Assembly (NCBI GenBank): GCA_021154885.1
Contig: JAJKHS010000043.1
Location: forward strand, 1-50,416
Direction of reading: 5' to 3'
Origin: Thermoanaerobaculum sp.
Lineage (GTDB): Bacteria > Acidobacteriota > Thermoanaerobaculia > Multivoradales > UBA5704
Length of the DNA stretch: 50,416 nucleotides
In this document: positions 29,949-38,690 of the stretch, in pieces
Layout of the letters: every line of letters begins with the position of its first letter
Position numbering within the stretch: the first letter of the stretch is position 1
Made by a program: the position numbers and the translations under genes
Notes under the pieces: generated by a model
What the model was told of the DNA's origin: nothing
The model's database searches: none
The model's input: the letters and a program-made list of their open reading frames with translations, nothing else

Positions 29949-31422
29949 TCACTCCTCGAAGTGGAGCCGCGGGTTGTGTTGCGCCCTTTCAAGATACCGC
30001 AGGATGCGCCGCGCCAGCTCCACGGTGAGCCGCTCCGCCTCGGCCGCATCGCAGAAGAGACGCAATGCCTTCTCGGCTTCCTGGTGCACGCGCTGCGCCT
30101 CAAAGATCCAGAGCGTCTGCTTTGCCAGGGCCTTGACCTCCGCGAGCCGCCCCTGGCCGCGGTAGAGGACGGCCAGCTCCAGGGTCGCCTTCGCGAAATC
30201 GTAGGCGATGTTCCGTCCGCGGAAGGCCTGCCGCACCTGCTGGAAGGCCGCTTCAGCCTCTGGCTCGCGCCCGAGTCCGGCGTCGATCCGGCCGCGGAGC
30301 CAGAGGACCCGATACCGGTTCAGCTCCTGCCCGAGCTCCAGCGCCATCTCCCCAATCTGACCCAGCAGGGCCTCCGCTTCCGGGAATTTCTGCAAGTGGC
30401 AGAGGCAAACCGCGCGATTGAAGCGCAGGCCGAAAAGGCATCGCGGTTCGCGCTGCCCGTCGATCCACGGCTCCGCCTCGGCCAACGTCGCGAGCGCCTG
30501 CTCAGGCTTGCCCATCTGCTCCAGCGTATACGCCTTATTGAGTAGAATTCGCCCTATCGACTCTGGCGGGGCGAGCGCTAGGGCCTCGGCGTGCAGCTCC
30601 AGGGCACGGATGAATTCGCCCTGAGGGCGGCGCCAGGAGGCTTCGCCGTCGGGCAGGCGCCACTCGGCCAGGAGGCCCGGATCGGCGGCGGCGCCGGCTT
30701 CCCAAAGCTCCCGCGCCAGGGCGAAGCCCTCCGCCGTGGACGGCATGTCGCCGCCCACCCGCCGGGCGTTCGCGATGAAAAGCCAGACGTAGCCTTTCAG
30801 GCGAAGGAGCCATACCGGGTCGTCGTCCGCCAGCTCGGCCGCCCGCAGGGCCAGCGCCGCCAGCTCCTGGGCCTTCTCGACGCTATCCGCCGCGGCCCGT
30901 TCGCTCTCGTGGCAGAGGCGCTCCGCGACCGCCCACTGGTGATAAGCTCGCCGAGAGCTCGACGAGCTCGCGCCGCGCCCTTGGGTCGGGCTCTTCGAGA
31001 AGCCAGCGCACGAGGTCTTCGGCACTGCTGCGGTCGCGCCGCGTCCGCGAGGCGCACACGAGCTTCACGAGGTGCTCGTCGATCACGGCCAGCTCCGCCT
31101 GGGCCAGCCGGGAGGCCACCTCACGGAGGAGGCGGCGCTCGGCGGGCCTGGGGTCCACGGGCGAAAGCGGTCGCGGCTCCGGCCGGACCGTGGCCCGGAT
31201 GATGCCGAAAAGGACGGCGTCGACGTCCTCGGGCTCGTAGCCCATGACCGCGCCGAGCTCGACCACCTTCTCGCGCGATGGGAGATCGCGGCCAAGCTCG
31301 TAGCGGGAGATCAGCCCTTTTGACATCCCACTTGAAGCCGCCAGGTCTTCGCCGGTCAAGCCGCGCGCCCGGCGCAAGGTGGTCAGGGTGACACTCAACG
31401 GATGGGGAACCGGTCGTGGCAT
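29949..31422 (-). pseudogene. HTH-TPR regulator paralogue disrupted by a single frameshift
   Basis: Translation from the ATG at 31422 (SD gaggag) gives an HTH (TGEDLAASSGMSKGLISRYE) and continues to about 30945. The coherent sequence then moves to the +1 frame: LLEEPDPRARRELVELSA joins AYHQWAVAERLCHESERA if one base is skipped at roughly 30940-30960. The rest is TPR repeats closely parallel to the neighbouring paralogue (LPDGEASWRRPQGEF versus LPDGQASLRRHQGCF). The restored protein would have about 490 residues. It is either a true pseudogene or a one-base assembly error. It is divergent from the 89-residue protein gene at 31622. Confidence 0.8.
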
Positions 31423-31492
31423 CGCTCTCCTCTCGTTCGTCTCCATCTATCAAGGTTGCCGCAGGCCGCTTTTCTGGGACATCGAAGAAGAA

Positions 31493-31514
31493 AAAGTACA
31501 GTAGAGAAAGTACA
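31493..31514. promoter_or_regulatory. Direct repeat AAAGTACA x2, candidate operator
   Basis: Two identical octamers AAAGTACA (31493-31500 and 31507-31514) lie 14 bp start to start, so on nearly the same DNA face offset. They are in the divergent gap between the frameshifted regulator (start 31422) and the small gene at 31622. Part of the string resembles the inverted repeat at 29487-29504. Confidence 0.3.
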
Positions 31515-31621
31515 AGACCCTGCGCGGCAGCCGGGAAAATCGGCCTGGAGGAGCTCGCACCGGCATGAAGTCCCCTAGCCTTCAGCGTCATGCGGAATCG
31601 CGAGGGGAGGGATGCCATCTC

Positions 31622-31891
31622 ATGACTGAAGCTGAAGCCGCCGCGATGCAGGCGCGGGTTTTGGAGATCGCTGCCGGGTTTGAGGCTCTCATCCGCAGGC
31701 TCCAGGACGTTCACGACGCTGTCCCGATCTCACCTTTGGAGCCCGTCATGTTGCTCGGCGAGGAGGATATGGACATCGCCACGACGTTGCGCTCGATGAT
31801 CGAGTGCGTCCTCGCCGATCGGCTGGAACCCGCGCTGCGCGAGCTGAGGCAGGGGTCGGCCTACAAGAAGCCGGACAAGGTGAGAGAATGA
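31622..31891 (+). CDS. Small acidic helical protein of unknown function
   Basis: The 89-residue product begins MTEAEAAAMQARVLEIAAGF, with agggaggg about 10 nt upstream of the ATG. It appears almost wholly alpha-helical and acidic, with no signal peptide or membrane segment, so it should be cytosolic. It contains MLLGEEDMDIATTLRSMIEC and ends in a basic KKPDKVRE. No family is recognised. It is divergent from the frameshifted HTH-TPR gene, mirroring the repeat-peptide gene's position relative to the intact regulator. That arrangement hints that it is a regulated partner, but this is inference. Confidence 0.6.
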   Translation: MTEAEAAAMQARVLEIAAGFEALIRRLQDVHDAVPISPLEPVMLLGEEDMDIATTLRSMIECVLADRLEPALRELRQGSAYKKPDKVRE

Positions 31892-31904
31892 GTCGTCCTG
31901 AGCC

Positions 31905-33143
31905 CTACTCCGGCGGGACCACCGGCGTCATGGAGACCGTCTGGTCTTCCTCGGCGTCGGCGGCCCGTTGCGCCGGGGTGCGGTGTCGGCCGGGGGCGGG
32001 GCCGACGACGCGGTCGCGCCCCTGGGACTTGGCCTGGTAGAGGCGCTGGTCGGCGCACTGCAGGATCTCGGCGGCGTTCTGGCCGTCGTCGGGCCAGAGG
32101 GCGACGCCGACGCTCACCGTCAGGCTCACCGGCTTCGCGCGGTTGGGCAGGTGGATCGGCTTGACCGCCAGCACGCGGCGGATGCGCTCCAGCAGGTCGG
32201 TGGCGCGGCCGCTCATCACCCCCGGCAGGACCAGGGCGAACTCCTCGCCGCCATAGCGCGCCACCACGTCCGTGGCGCGGCACGACTCGCGCAGCGTCTT
32301 CGCCACCGATTGCAGCGCCTCGTCGCCCCCGGCATGGCCGTAGGTGTCATTGAACTTCTTGAAGTGGTCGATGTCGATCATCGCCACGGCGAAGCGGCCG
32401 TCCTCCCGGCGGGCGAAGGCGATCTCCCGCTCGAGCTGCTCGCCGAACACGGCGCGGTTGAGCAGGCCGGTGAAGCGGTCGCGGGTGGAGAGCAGCCGCA
32501 GCTCCCGGGAGCGCACGACGAGGGTGGTGGCGAGGACCGTGGCGCCCAGGAGCTGCGCCATGCGCCAGAGTTGGGTGCTCCAGTGGAACTGGCCGTAAAG
32601 GTAGGGGGCGAAGGCCGCCGAGTTGAGGTTCCATCGCCAGTCGGCGTAGAGGACGACGGCGAGGTACTGGCTCACGGCCAGGGCGCCCGAGAGCAGGCAG
32701 ATGCGGGCGTCGTAGCGCAGGCTGGTGGCGGCGATGGCCAGGAGGTAGACGGGGAAGACCGCGAGGTTGTTCGTCGCCTCGTGAGGCCGGCCGAGGATCA
32801 GCGAGATGGTGAGCACGGCGCTCACCAGGCTGACGTCCAGCAGGCTGCTGGCGAAGCCGATCCAGGCCCGTCCCCAGTGGCGGTTGGTGGCGGAGTAGAG
32901 GGCGAGGGCGAGCCCCAGGCCGACAGTGGCGGCGGTGAGCAGGGCGAGGACGTCGCTGCCCGCCTTCTTCTGCAGCAGCAGCTCGCGCAGGGGGAAGAAG
33001 AGGAGGACGACGAAGGTCAGCAGGCGCAGGCCCGCCACCAGCAGCTCGCCGCCGAAGCCGGCGCTGGAGATCTCCTGCTCCGGCGCGCTCCAGACGCGGC
33101 GCCACAGAGGCGGCTCCGGCGTGGTGTAGTCCTGAACGCTCAT
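31905..33143 (-). CDS. Membrane diguanylate cyclase (GGDEF domain)
   Basis: The 412-residue protein has an N-terminal membrane region with about six helices between residues 33 and 210. A GGDEF domain then spans about 215-380. The active site is GGEEF (298-302), which is competent, and RATD (289-292) forms the RxxD product-inhibition site. It should therefore make cyclic di-GMP under feedback control. The proline-rich tail is probably disordered. The ATG at 33143 has only a G-rich tract upstream. It complements the EAL phosphodiesterase at 22912 and the MshEN-type protein at 37246. The input signal of the membrane region is unknown. Confidence 0.92.
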   Translation of the reverse strand: MSVQDYTTPEPPLWRRVWSAPEQEISSAGFGGELLVAGLRLLTFVVLLFFPLRELLLQKKAGSDVLALLTAATVGLGLALALYSATNRHWGRAWIGFASSLLDVSLVSAVLTISLILGRPHEATNNLAVFPVYLLAIAATSLRYDARICLLSGALAVSQYLAVVLYADWRWNLNSAAFAPYLYGQFHWSTQLWRMAQLLGATVLATTLVVRSRELRLLSTRDRFTGLLNRAVFGEQLEREIAFARREDGRFAVAMIDIDHFKKFNDTYGHAGGDEALQSVAKTLRESCRATDVVARYGGEEFALVLPGVMSGRATDLLERIRRVLAVKPIHLPNRAKPVSLTVSVGVALWPDDGQNAAEILQCADQRLYQAKSQGRDRVVGPAPGRHRTPAQRAADAEEDQTVSMTPVVPPE

Positions 33144-33277
33144 GCGCGAGTCCCCCGCGGGTCAGGGCAGACCCTCTCCTCCGATCCCTCCGGAGCTGGC
33201 GGGGAGGGGCCCGGGCGGGGACCCTCCGGCCAGCGATCAACAACGAATCAAGTGGGACGACTTTAGCACGCCGGAGC

Positions 33278-34595
33278 CTACTCCTGCAGGACCCAGATGC
33301 CGCCCCAGGTGGCGGCGTAGAGGCGGTGGGGATCGACGGGATCGGGAACCAGGTGGTCGATGGCGTAGACTTGGGGACCGCCCACGGACTGCCAGCTCGC
33401 GCCGCCGTCGCGGCTGGCGAAGACCTGGGAGCCCTGGCTCCCCCAGAGCGTGCCCCCGCCGGCGGAGAATACGAGGTTGCCCACGATCGGAGGGCCGAGC
33501 ACGGACCAGGTGGCGCCGCCATCCAGGCTCTTCGACACTCCGGTCAGGTTGCCGAAGCGACCGCCACTCTGCTAGTGGCGAGCACGCCGCCAGGATCACG
33601 GTAGCCTGGGAACAGGGTGGCGTAGAGGGTCTGGCCCGCGGCCGCCACGGCCTCGACCCGGGAGTTGGGATGGGGACCCATGGCCGTCCAGTGAGCGCCG
33701 GCGTCGGTGGTGCGGTAGATGCCCTGCTGGAATGTACCGGCCCAAGCCGTCGCCGGATCGCCTGGGGCGATGGCGAGGGAGATCACGTCACCGGCTCCCG
33801 CCGGCTGGGTCGTCCCCGGCGGCTGATCGGCTGTCGGTCGCCAGGAAACGCCGCCATTCGTGCTGCGGAAGACGCCTGCCTTGTCGACGCTCGCCCAGAG
33901 GATCTGCGGGTTGGTGGGGGCGATCACCAGGGTCATCACCTCGCCTGCCGGCAGGCCGCGGCTCGCGGGCTGCCAGGAATCGCCCCCGTCCACGCTCTTG
34001 AAGACGCCGGCGCCGGTGGCCGCATAGACCGTGCCGGCAGGGCGGGGAGCGGCGGCCAGGGCCAGCACGTGCCGGGCGACGTCCTTCGGCACCGGCCGCC
34101 GGGCCGGCTTCCAGGAGAAGCCACCATCGAGACTGTGCCAGATCCCGTCGGCCGCCAGGTAGATCCGGGTGCGTTTGGCGGGGTCCACGGCCAGCACGGT
34201 GAGCTGGGCGTTGGGCAGCCCCCGGCTCGACGCGCTCCAGGTGGCGCCGCCGTCCGTGCTCTTCAGCACCTGGTTGAAATTGAGTGTCTGGTAGATCGTC
34301 GTGTGCCGGGAGGGTCCACCGCCACGTTGCCACTGGCGTAGCCGGTGTGGATCGGGACCCAGGAGGCGCCGCCGTCAGCGCTCTTGAAGGTGCCCTGGAA
34401 ATCCGCGGTGGCATAGAGCACCCGGTTGTCGGCAGGGTCGACGGTGACGGTATTTACGAGCCCCCCGTACGGGCCGAGGGGGGCCCACTGCGGGGCCGCG
34501 GCCAGGGAGGGGGCGGACAGGACGAGAGCGGCTAACGCGGGTGCGGCGGCGAGAATCAAGAGGAGGGAGAAGGCGAGCAGGCTGAGCTTACGCAT
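33278..34595 (-). pseudogene. Secreted YCF48/BNR-type repeat protein disrupted by two frameshifts
   Basis: From the ATG at 34595 (SD aggagg) a signal peptide (MRKLSLLAFSLLLILAAAP) leads into Asp-box-like repeats, FKSADGGASW and FKSVDGGDSW. These recur as a series of roughly 50-residue beta-propeller blades. The reading frame breaks near 34300-34306, where NVAVDPPGT continues as TIYQTLNFNQVLKS in another frame, and again near 33564-33574, where VLATS continues as SGGRFGNLTGVSKS. The restored chain has about 440 residues. Such proteins are secreted glycosidase-like or photosystem-assembly-like propellers; a function is not assignable. Each break needs only one base, so assembly error is possible. 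Confidence 0.75.
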
Positions 34596-34749
34596 CGGGA
34601 GCTTCCTCCTGGAGGTGGCGGACAGTTCACAACTCTTTCTGCTCTTGTGTACGGACCTGCCGTGCGGATCGTCCAAGGCAGGCAAGGCGGGAGGAAACGG
34701 GACCGCGGCGACGCCGCATGGCAGCGAGAGCGCCGCGGTCCGGGAAGCT

Positions 34750-35199
34750 TCAGAAGGGGATGTCGTCTTCCTCGGGCTCGCCGAAGCCCTCGTCGTAGGA
34801 GGGGCCCTGGGACGGCGAGGACTGCGACTGCGAGGCCGAGGCGGCCGGGCCGTGGGATTCGAAGTCGCCGCCGCGTCCGCCGAGCATCTGGAAGTTGTCG
34901 CAGATGACCTCGGTCTTGTACCTCTTCTCCCCCGTCTGCTTGTCGTCCCAGGAGCGGGTCTGGAGCCGTCCCTCCAGGTAGATCTGCTTGCCCTTGGTGA
35001 GATACTGGCCGGCGATCTCGGCCTGCTTGCCCCAGACGACGATCTGGTGCCACTCCGTCTGCTCCTGCTTCTGGCCGTTCTTGTCCCGCCAGCGGCGGTT
35101 GGTGGCCAGGGTGAAGCTGGCGACCGGCTGTCCCGAGGGGGTCGACCGGACCTCGGGGTCGCGGCCGAGATTGCCGATCAGGATCACTTTGTTGACCAT
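34750..35199 (-). CDS. ssb: Single-stranded DNA-binding protein
   Basis: The 149-residue replication, repair and recombination protein binds ssDNA as a tetramer. The OB fold (about 1-105) has [32 protein letters not shown] and [16 protein letters not shown] Gly/Ser/Gln-rich linker leads to the acidic tip EEDDIPF, which recruits partner proteins. The ATG at 35199 has agaggag with good spacing. It is not placed between rpsF and rpsR as in many bacteria; those genes are directly adjacent at 45.2 kb. It is divergent from dtd. Confidence 0.96.
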   Translation of the reverse strand: MVNKVILIGNLGRDPEVRSTPSGQPVASFTLATNRRWRDKNGQKQEQTEWHQIVVWGKQAEIAGQYLTKGKQIYLEGRLQTRSWDDKQTGEKRYKTEVICDNFQMLGGRGGDFESHGPAASASQSQSSPSQGPSYDEGFGEPEEDDIPF

Positions 35200-35326
35200 G
35201 TGTGCGTTTCTCCTCTGGTCTTGGATCGGTTACGGTATCACATCCGTCCCGGGACCCGGCGGTCGGGTCGGGAGAAAGCTGGGACGGATGGACGGAAGAT
35301 TTCTCCTCTCTATAAGAACGGAAAAA

Positions 35327-35764
35327 GTGCGTCTCGTCTTACAACGAGTTTCCACGGCGTCGGTGAAGGTGTCCGGCGAGGTGGTGGGAGAGATCGGCCG
35401 CGGCCTGCTGGTGCTGGTGGGGATCGAGCGCGGGGACGGCCCGGAGAAGGTGCGCGCGGCGGCCGGGAAGCTGGCCGGCCTGCGGGTGTTCGAGGACGAG
35501 GCGGGTAAGATGAACCTCGACCTCGCCGCCGTGGGCGGAGCTTTCCTGGTGGTCTCCCAGTTCACCCTCGCGGGCTCGGTGGCGAAGGGGCGGCGGCCGT
35601 CCTTCGACCACGCCGCGCCGCCTGCCGAGGCCGAGCCGCTGGTGGACGCCCTGGTGGCCGACCTGCGCGACCGCGGCTTCCGCGTCGAGACCGGCCGCTT
35701 CCGGGCCCTGATGGAGGTGGCCCTGGTCAACGACGGGCCGGTGACGCTGGTGGCGGATTTTTAA
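35327..35764 (+). CDS. dtd: D-aminoacyl-tRNA deacylase
   Basis: The 145-residue enzyme hydrolyses D-aminoacyl-tRNA (and Gly-tRNA-Ala mischarges), recycling tRNA and protecting translation. The hallmark motifs are SQFTL and, near the C-terminus, NDGPVT with the cross-subunit Gly-Pro. I choose GTG at 35327, which yields MRLVLQRVSTASVKV, the standard family start. The upstream ATG at 35288 would add 13 unusual residues. The SD is poor (gaacgg). TATAAG at 35311-35316 may be a -10, implying a very short leader. It is a single gene followed by a degenerate repeat. Confidence 0.93.
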   Translation: MRLVLQRVSTASVKVSGEVVGEIGRGLLVLVGIERGDGPEKVRAAAGKLAGLRVFEDEAGKMNLDLAAVGGAFLVVSQFTLAGSVAKGRRPSFDHAAPPAEAEPLVDALVADLRDRGFRVETGRFRALMEVALVNDGPVTLVADF

Positions 35765-35845
35765 AGCAAGGATCCAAAGGACAACAGGACGGCAAGGACG
35801 ACTCCCTCGTCCCTGCTCGTCCTCCAGGTCCGTGTAAGTCCGTGT
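35763..35845. repeat. Degenerate third copy of the GGAC/GTCC repeat
   Basis: The stretch holds aaggac, aggacaacagg and caaggacgac units followed by cctcgtccctgctcgtcctcc and ggtccgtgtaagtccgtg. It is the same head-to-head outline as the repeats at 1531 and 20330 but with a less exact period. It separates the convergent dtd and site-2 protease genes and could form a hairpin. Confidence 0.4.
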
Positions 35846-35855
35846 TCTGCCGGCC

Positions 35856-36875
35856 TCAGCGCACCGGCACGAGGGCGAGCGGCGCCGGCATGAAGGAGAG
35901 GACGAGCAGGATCAGCGCGACCCACGCCAGCCGCCGCCGAAACGGGTCCAGAGGCGTGCTCTCGTCCCAGACCGGCGGGTGGTAGAGGCCGATCAGCAGG
36001 ATGATCACGCACCACAGCACCCAGCCCAGCCAGAGGAACCCCATCAGCCCGAGCCCGATCCAGAGAGGAAGCGCGAGGCGGCGCTGAAGGCGGCCGGTGG
36101 CGGCGTAGAGGACGTGGCCGCCGTCGAGTTGGCCCAGGGGGAGGAGGTTGATCGAGGTGGCGAGCAGACCGAGCCACGCGGCCAAGGCGACAGGATGGAG
36201 GTTGAGGATCATCCCGTCGCCCAGCCGGCCATGGAACAGCCAGGTGGCGAGCACGATGGCGAGACAGCGGCCCGGCAGATAGAGAAACGCGCCGGTTTCG
36301 CCCGCTGCCAGCGCCAAGTGGGCGGGCTGGGAGTGGGCGATTCCCCAGAGCAGGAAGGGGATCAGCATCAGGAAGCCGGCGATGGGGCCGGCGATCCCCA
36401 CGTCGAACAGCTCCTGCTTACTGCGGATGGGCGCCTTGATGCGAATGAACGCGCCGAAGGTGCCGAAGTTGAGGGGCACCGGCAGGAAGTAAGGGAGGGT
36501 GCAGGGGAGGCCGTACAGCCGGCAGGCGACGTAGTGGCCCATCTCGTGGGCGAAGAGGATGGTGAGCGCGGGAATCGAGAACGCGAGCCCCATGCGCAGC
36601 AGCGCCGGGTCCCGCCAGACGCGCAGCACGACCGAGGGCAGGAGCCAGGGCTCGCTCTGCGCCATCATGTCCGTGCGGCAGAGCTGGACCATGACCGGCC
36701 CCAGCGTGGTGGTGGTGAGGAAGGTCAGGAAGAAGAGCAGCAGCGCGCGAGCGTAGTGCGGGCGGTCCGGCCGCGACGGCGCGGCGGTGTAGACGTTGCC
36801 CGCCGCCGGCAGGAGCTCGATGACCGGCGTGCGTGGCTGCCGCGGCCCCTGCCAGTCGCCAGCGCCGTCGCTCAT
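35856..36875 (-). CDS. Site-2 protease family (peptidase M50) membrane metalloprotease
   Basis: The 339-residue intramembrane zinc protease has the metal motif HEMGH (110-114) within a transmembrane helix and the distal Asp in NLLPLGQLDGGH, the second M50 signature. About seven or eight hydrophobic segments are visible. Between the motifs lies a membrane re-entrant-like stretch (LPYFLPVPLNFGTFGAFIRI). No PDZ or CBS domain is present. Such enzymes release membrane-tethered transcription or anti-sigma factors; the substrate here is unknown. The ATG at 36875 is preceded by a weak SD. It is 36 bp from the HU gene and may be read from the same promoter. Confidence 0.88.
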   Translation of the reverse strand: MSDGAGDWQGPRQPRTPVIELLPAAGNVYTAAPSRPDRPHYARALLLFFLTFLTTTTLGPVMVQLCRTDMMAQSEPWLLPSVVLRVWRDPALLRMGLAFSIPALTILFAHEMGHYVACRLYGLPCTLPYFLPVPLNFGTFGAFIRIKAPIRSKQELFDVGIAGPIAGFLMLIPFLLWGIAHSQPAHLALAAGETGAFLYLPGRCLAIVLATWLFHGRLGDGMILNLHPVALAAWLGLLATSINLLPLGQLDGGHVLYAATGRLQRRLALPLWIGLGLMGFLWLGWVLWCVIILLIGLYHPPVWDESTPLDPFRRRLAWVALILLVLSFMPAPLALVPVR

Positions 36876-36912
36876 CGTCTTGGGGGTCTCGGGCGTCCCG
36901 GGGCTGCGAGTC

Positions 36913-37179
36913 TCAGAGATTCTTGAGGTCCTTGCCGGGCTTGAAGCGGACCGTCTTGCCGGGGGAGATGGCGACCTCGACCCCGGTCTTGGGATTGCGC
37001 CCCACGCCCTTCTTGCGGTCGCGCACCTGGAAGACGCCGAAGCCGCGCAGCTCGATCCGTTTGCCGTCGCAGAGGGCGTTCTTCATGGCCTCAATGATGG
37101 TGTCGACGGCTTGCGCCGCCTTTACCCGGGGTACGTCCGTGATTTCCGCGACGCGGTCGACGATGTCCGACTTGATCAT
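36913..37179 (-). CDS. HU/IHF-family DNA-bending protein
   Basis: The 88-residue nucleoid protein begins MIKSDIVDRVAEITDVP and has the beta-arm segment GVGRNPKTGVEVAISPGKTV with the DNA-intercalating Pro. RIELRGFGVFQV is the signature region. Sequence traits such as ELRGFGVF and RNPKTG fit both HU and IHF subunits, so I leave the symbol blank. A strong promoter (TTGACA-18-TAGACT) precedes it at 37201-37230. Homologues compact DNA and assist replication and recombination. Confidence 0.94.
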   Translation of the reverse strand: MIKSDIVDRVAEITDVPRVKAAQAVDTIIEAMKNALCDGKRIELRGFGVFQVRDRKKGVGRNPKTGVEVAISPGKTVRFKPGKDLKNL

Positions 37180-37200
37180 TGCAGCTCCGAAGCGGCGGCG

Positions 37201-37230
37201 AGTCTAACAACCGGTAGCGAGAAGTGTCAA
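37201..37230 (-). promoter_or_regulatory. Promoter of the HU-family gene
   Basis: On the minus strand a perfect TTGACA (37230-37225) and TAGACT (37206-37201) are separated by 18 bp. The start codon lies 22 nt beyond the -10. It is the best -35 seen in the window, consistent with a highly expressed nucleoid protein. Confidence 0.65.
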
Positions 37231-37245
37231 CAAAAGGAAACTCCC

Positions 37246-38646
37246 TCAGGGCCTGGCCTCGCCGCCGTGCTTGCGGGCGAGGATGCAGCGCTCCACGGCG
37301 GCGGTGGCGGCGGCGGTCAGCCGCTGGATGTGGGGGAGCGAGATCGCCCCCCCGGTGGCGCCGTCGGCGTAGAGCACGAGGACCATGCGGTCCTTGACGC
37401 GCACCGGCAGCATGACGCAGTCGCGGGGGAGGTCGCCCCCCCAGGTGCGGGCGAGCTGGCGGTGGGCGGGCATGGGCGGCAGGGGACCGAGATAGAGGCT
37501 GCTCCCCTGGCGCAGGTTGAGGAAGAGAGAGGGCTGATCGAAGCCGATGGAGAACTGGGCGAAGGCCTCGCGGTCGATGCCGTTGCCGTGGATGCGCCAG
37601 CCGGCGACACGGTCGCGGGTGACGTGGAAAAGGGCCGCCCGGCGGTAGGTGCGGCCGAGGAACCCGAGCAGGACCTGGCCCACCTCGTCGAGGTCGCGGG
37701 CCTTGTCCAGCGCCTGCTCCGCCTCGTCCAGGCTGACCGGCGCCGCAAGCGAACGGTCGGCCGCGGCGGGCTCGACCCAGGAGAAGGCGCCGAGATCGGC
37801 CCGCTCCTCCGGGGTGAGGGAGACCGACCTGGGGCGCGGCGCCGGAGCGGCCGGCGGGGGAACGGCGGGTGGCGGAGCCACCGTGGCGACCGCAGCGTTT
37901 GCCACGGCCGCCACGGGCCCGGGGGCCGCGACGGGCTGCCGCGGCGGCGCGAACGGCGGTACAGCAGGGGTGGTCGGGCCGGCGGGGATCACCGGTGTCG
38001 GGGCGGGCTTCGGCGCCGCGGCCACTGGGACCGGAGCCGGCGGCGGGGCCGGCAGGTCGGGCAGGTGGGGCGGCATCTTGAGCCGCGGCGGGGCCGCGAA
38101 GAGGTGGTCCGGCAGCGGCTGGCTGAGCTCGGGCTGGGGCGCCGCGGCGGGCTTGTCCTTATCCCACAGGAAGCGGGCGCGGTTCAGGCGGTCGAGCACC
38201 ATGCCGAAGCGCGACGGGCACTCCTCGCCGTAGTACTTCTCCAGCGCTTCGAGGATGCGGATCTCGGGGGCGACGAAGACCTTCACCCGCTTGCCGGAGG
38301 CGAAGGCGATCTCATCCTGGGCCGAGAGGTTGCGGGGGTCGGTCACCGCCAGGTCGAGCCGGCTGCTCTCCACCCGGAAGGGGACCGAGCGCAGGCGCCG
38401 GGCGAGCTTGTCGGGGATGAGCTCCAGCACCTCGTCGGGAATCCCCCGCAGGTCGTCGGCGCCGGCGGCGGGCACCCCGTGCTGCTCCGCGAGCCCCTTG
38501 AGCAGCAGCTCCTCGGTGAGGGCGTCCATCTCCAGCAGGCAGGTGCCGAGCCGGCCGCCGGCAACGTTCTGGTTCTTCAGGGCGCGGGTGAGCTGCTGGA
38601 CGGTGATCCAGCCGCGTGCCACCAAGAGCTGTCCGAGCTTCGCCAT
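37246..38646 (-). CDS. MshEN-like cyclic-di-GMP-binding domain, proline-rich linker and GAF-like domain
   Basis: The 466-residue cytosolic protein opens with two tandem copies of the MshEN/T2SSE-N nucleotide motif: LGQLLVARGWITVQQLTRAL (about 4-23) and RLGTCLLEMDALTEELLLKG (32-51). In PilB/MshE-type ATPases these bind cyclic di-GMP. The rest of a T2SSE-N domain follows to about 160, then a Pro/Ala-rich linker (about 165-275). A C-terminal GAF-like domain (about 310-460) carries AALFHVTRDRVAGWRI and VMLPVRVKDRMVLVLYAD. No ATPase domain is present, so it is not a pilus motor. The ATG at 38646 lacks a clear SD. It is divergent from the TPR gene. Confidence 0.75.
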   Translation of the reverse strand: MAKLGQLLVARGWITVQQLTRALKNQNVAGGRLGTCLLEMDALTEELLLKGLAEQHGVPAAGADDLRGIPDEVLELIPDKLARRLRSVPFRVESSRLDLAVTDPRNLSAQDEIAFASGKRVKVFVAPEIRILEALEKYYGEECPSRFGMVLDRLNRARFLWDKDKPAAAPQPELSQPLPDHLFAAPPRLKMPPHLPDLPAPPPAPVPVAAAPKPAPTPVIPAGPTTPAVPPFAPPRQPVAAPGPVAAVANAAVATVAPPPAVPPPAAPAPRPRSVSLTPEERADLGAFSWVEPAAADRSLAAPVSLDEAEQALDKARDLDEVGQVLLGFLGRTYRRAALFHVTRDRVAGWRIHGNGIDREAFAQFSIGFDQPSLFLNLRQGSSLYLGPLPPMPAHRQLARTWGGDLPRDCVMLPVRVKDRMVLVLYADGATGGAISLPHIQRLTAAATAAVERCILARKHGGEARP

Positions 38647-38690
38647 CTGTATAACTTGTTCACTTTCCGCTACTTAAGCGCAAGGGCGCC

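Noticed and set aside
33144-33277. Possible further copy of the G/C-rich repeat upstream of the cyclase gene
   Set aside because: Blocks such as ccctctcctccgatccctcc are similar but the arms do not align convincingly with the other copies. I see no gene in this stretch.
34988-35326. N-terminal extension of dtd back to 34988
   Set aside because: It overlaps the divergent ssb gene and does not resemble the deacylase family. The GTG at 35327 restores the standard start.
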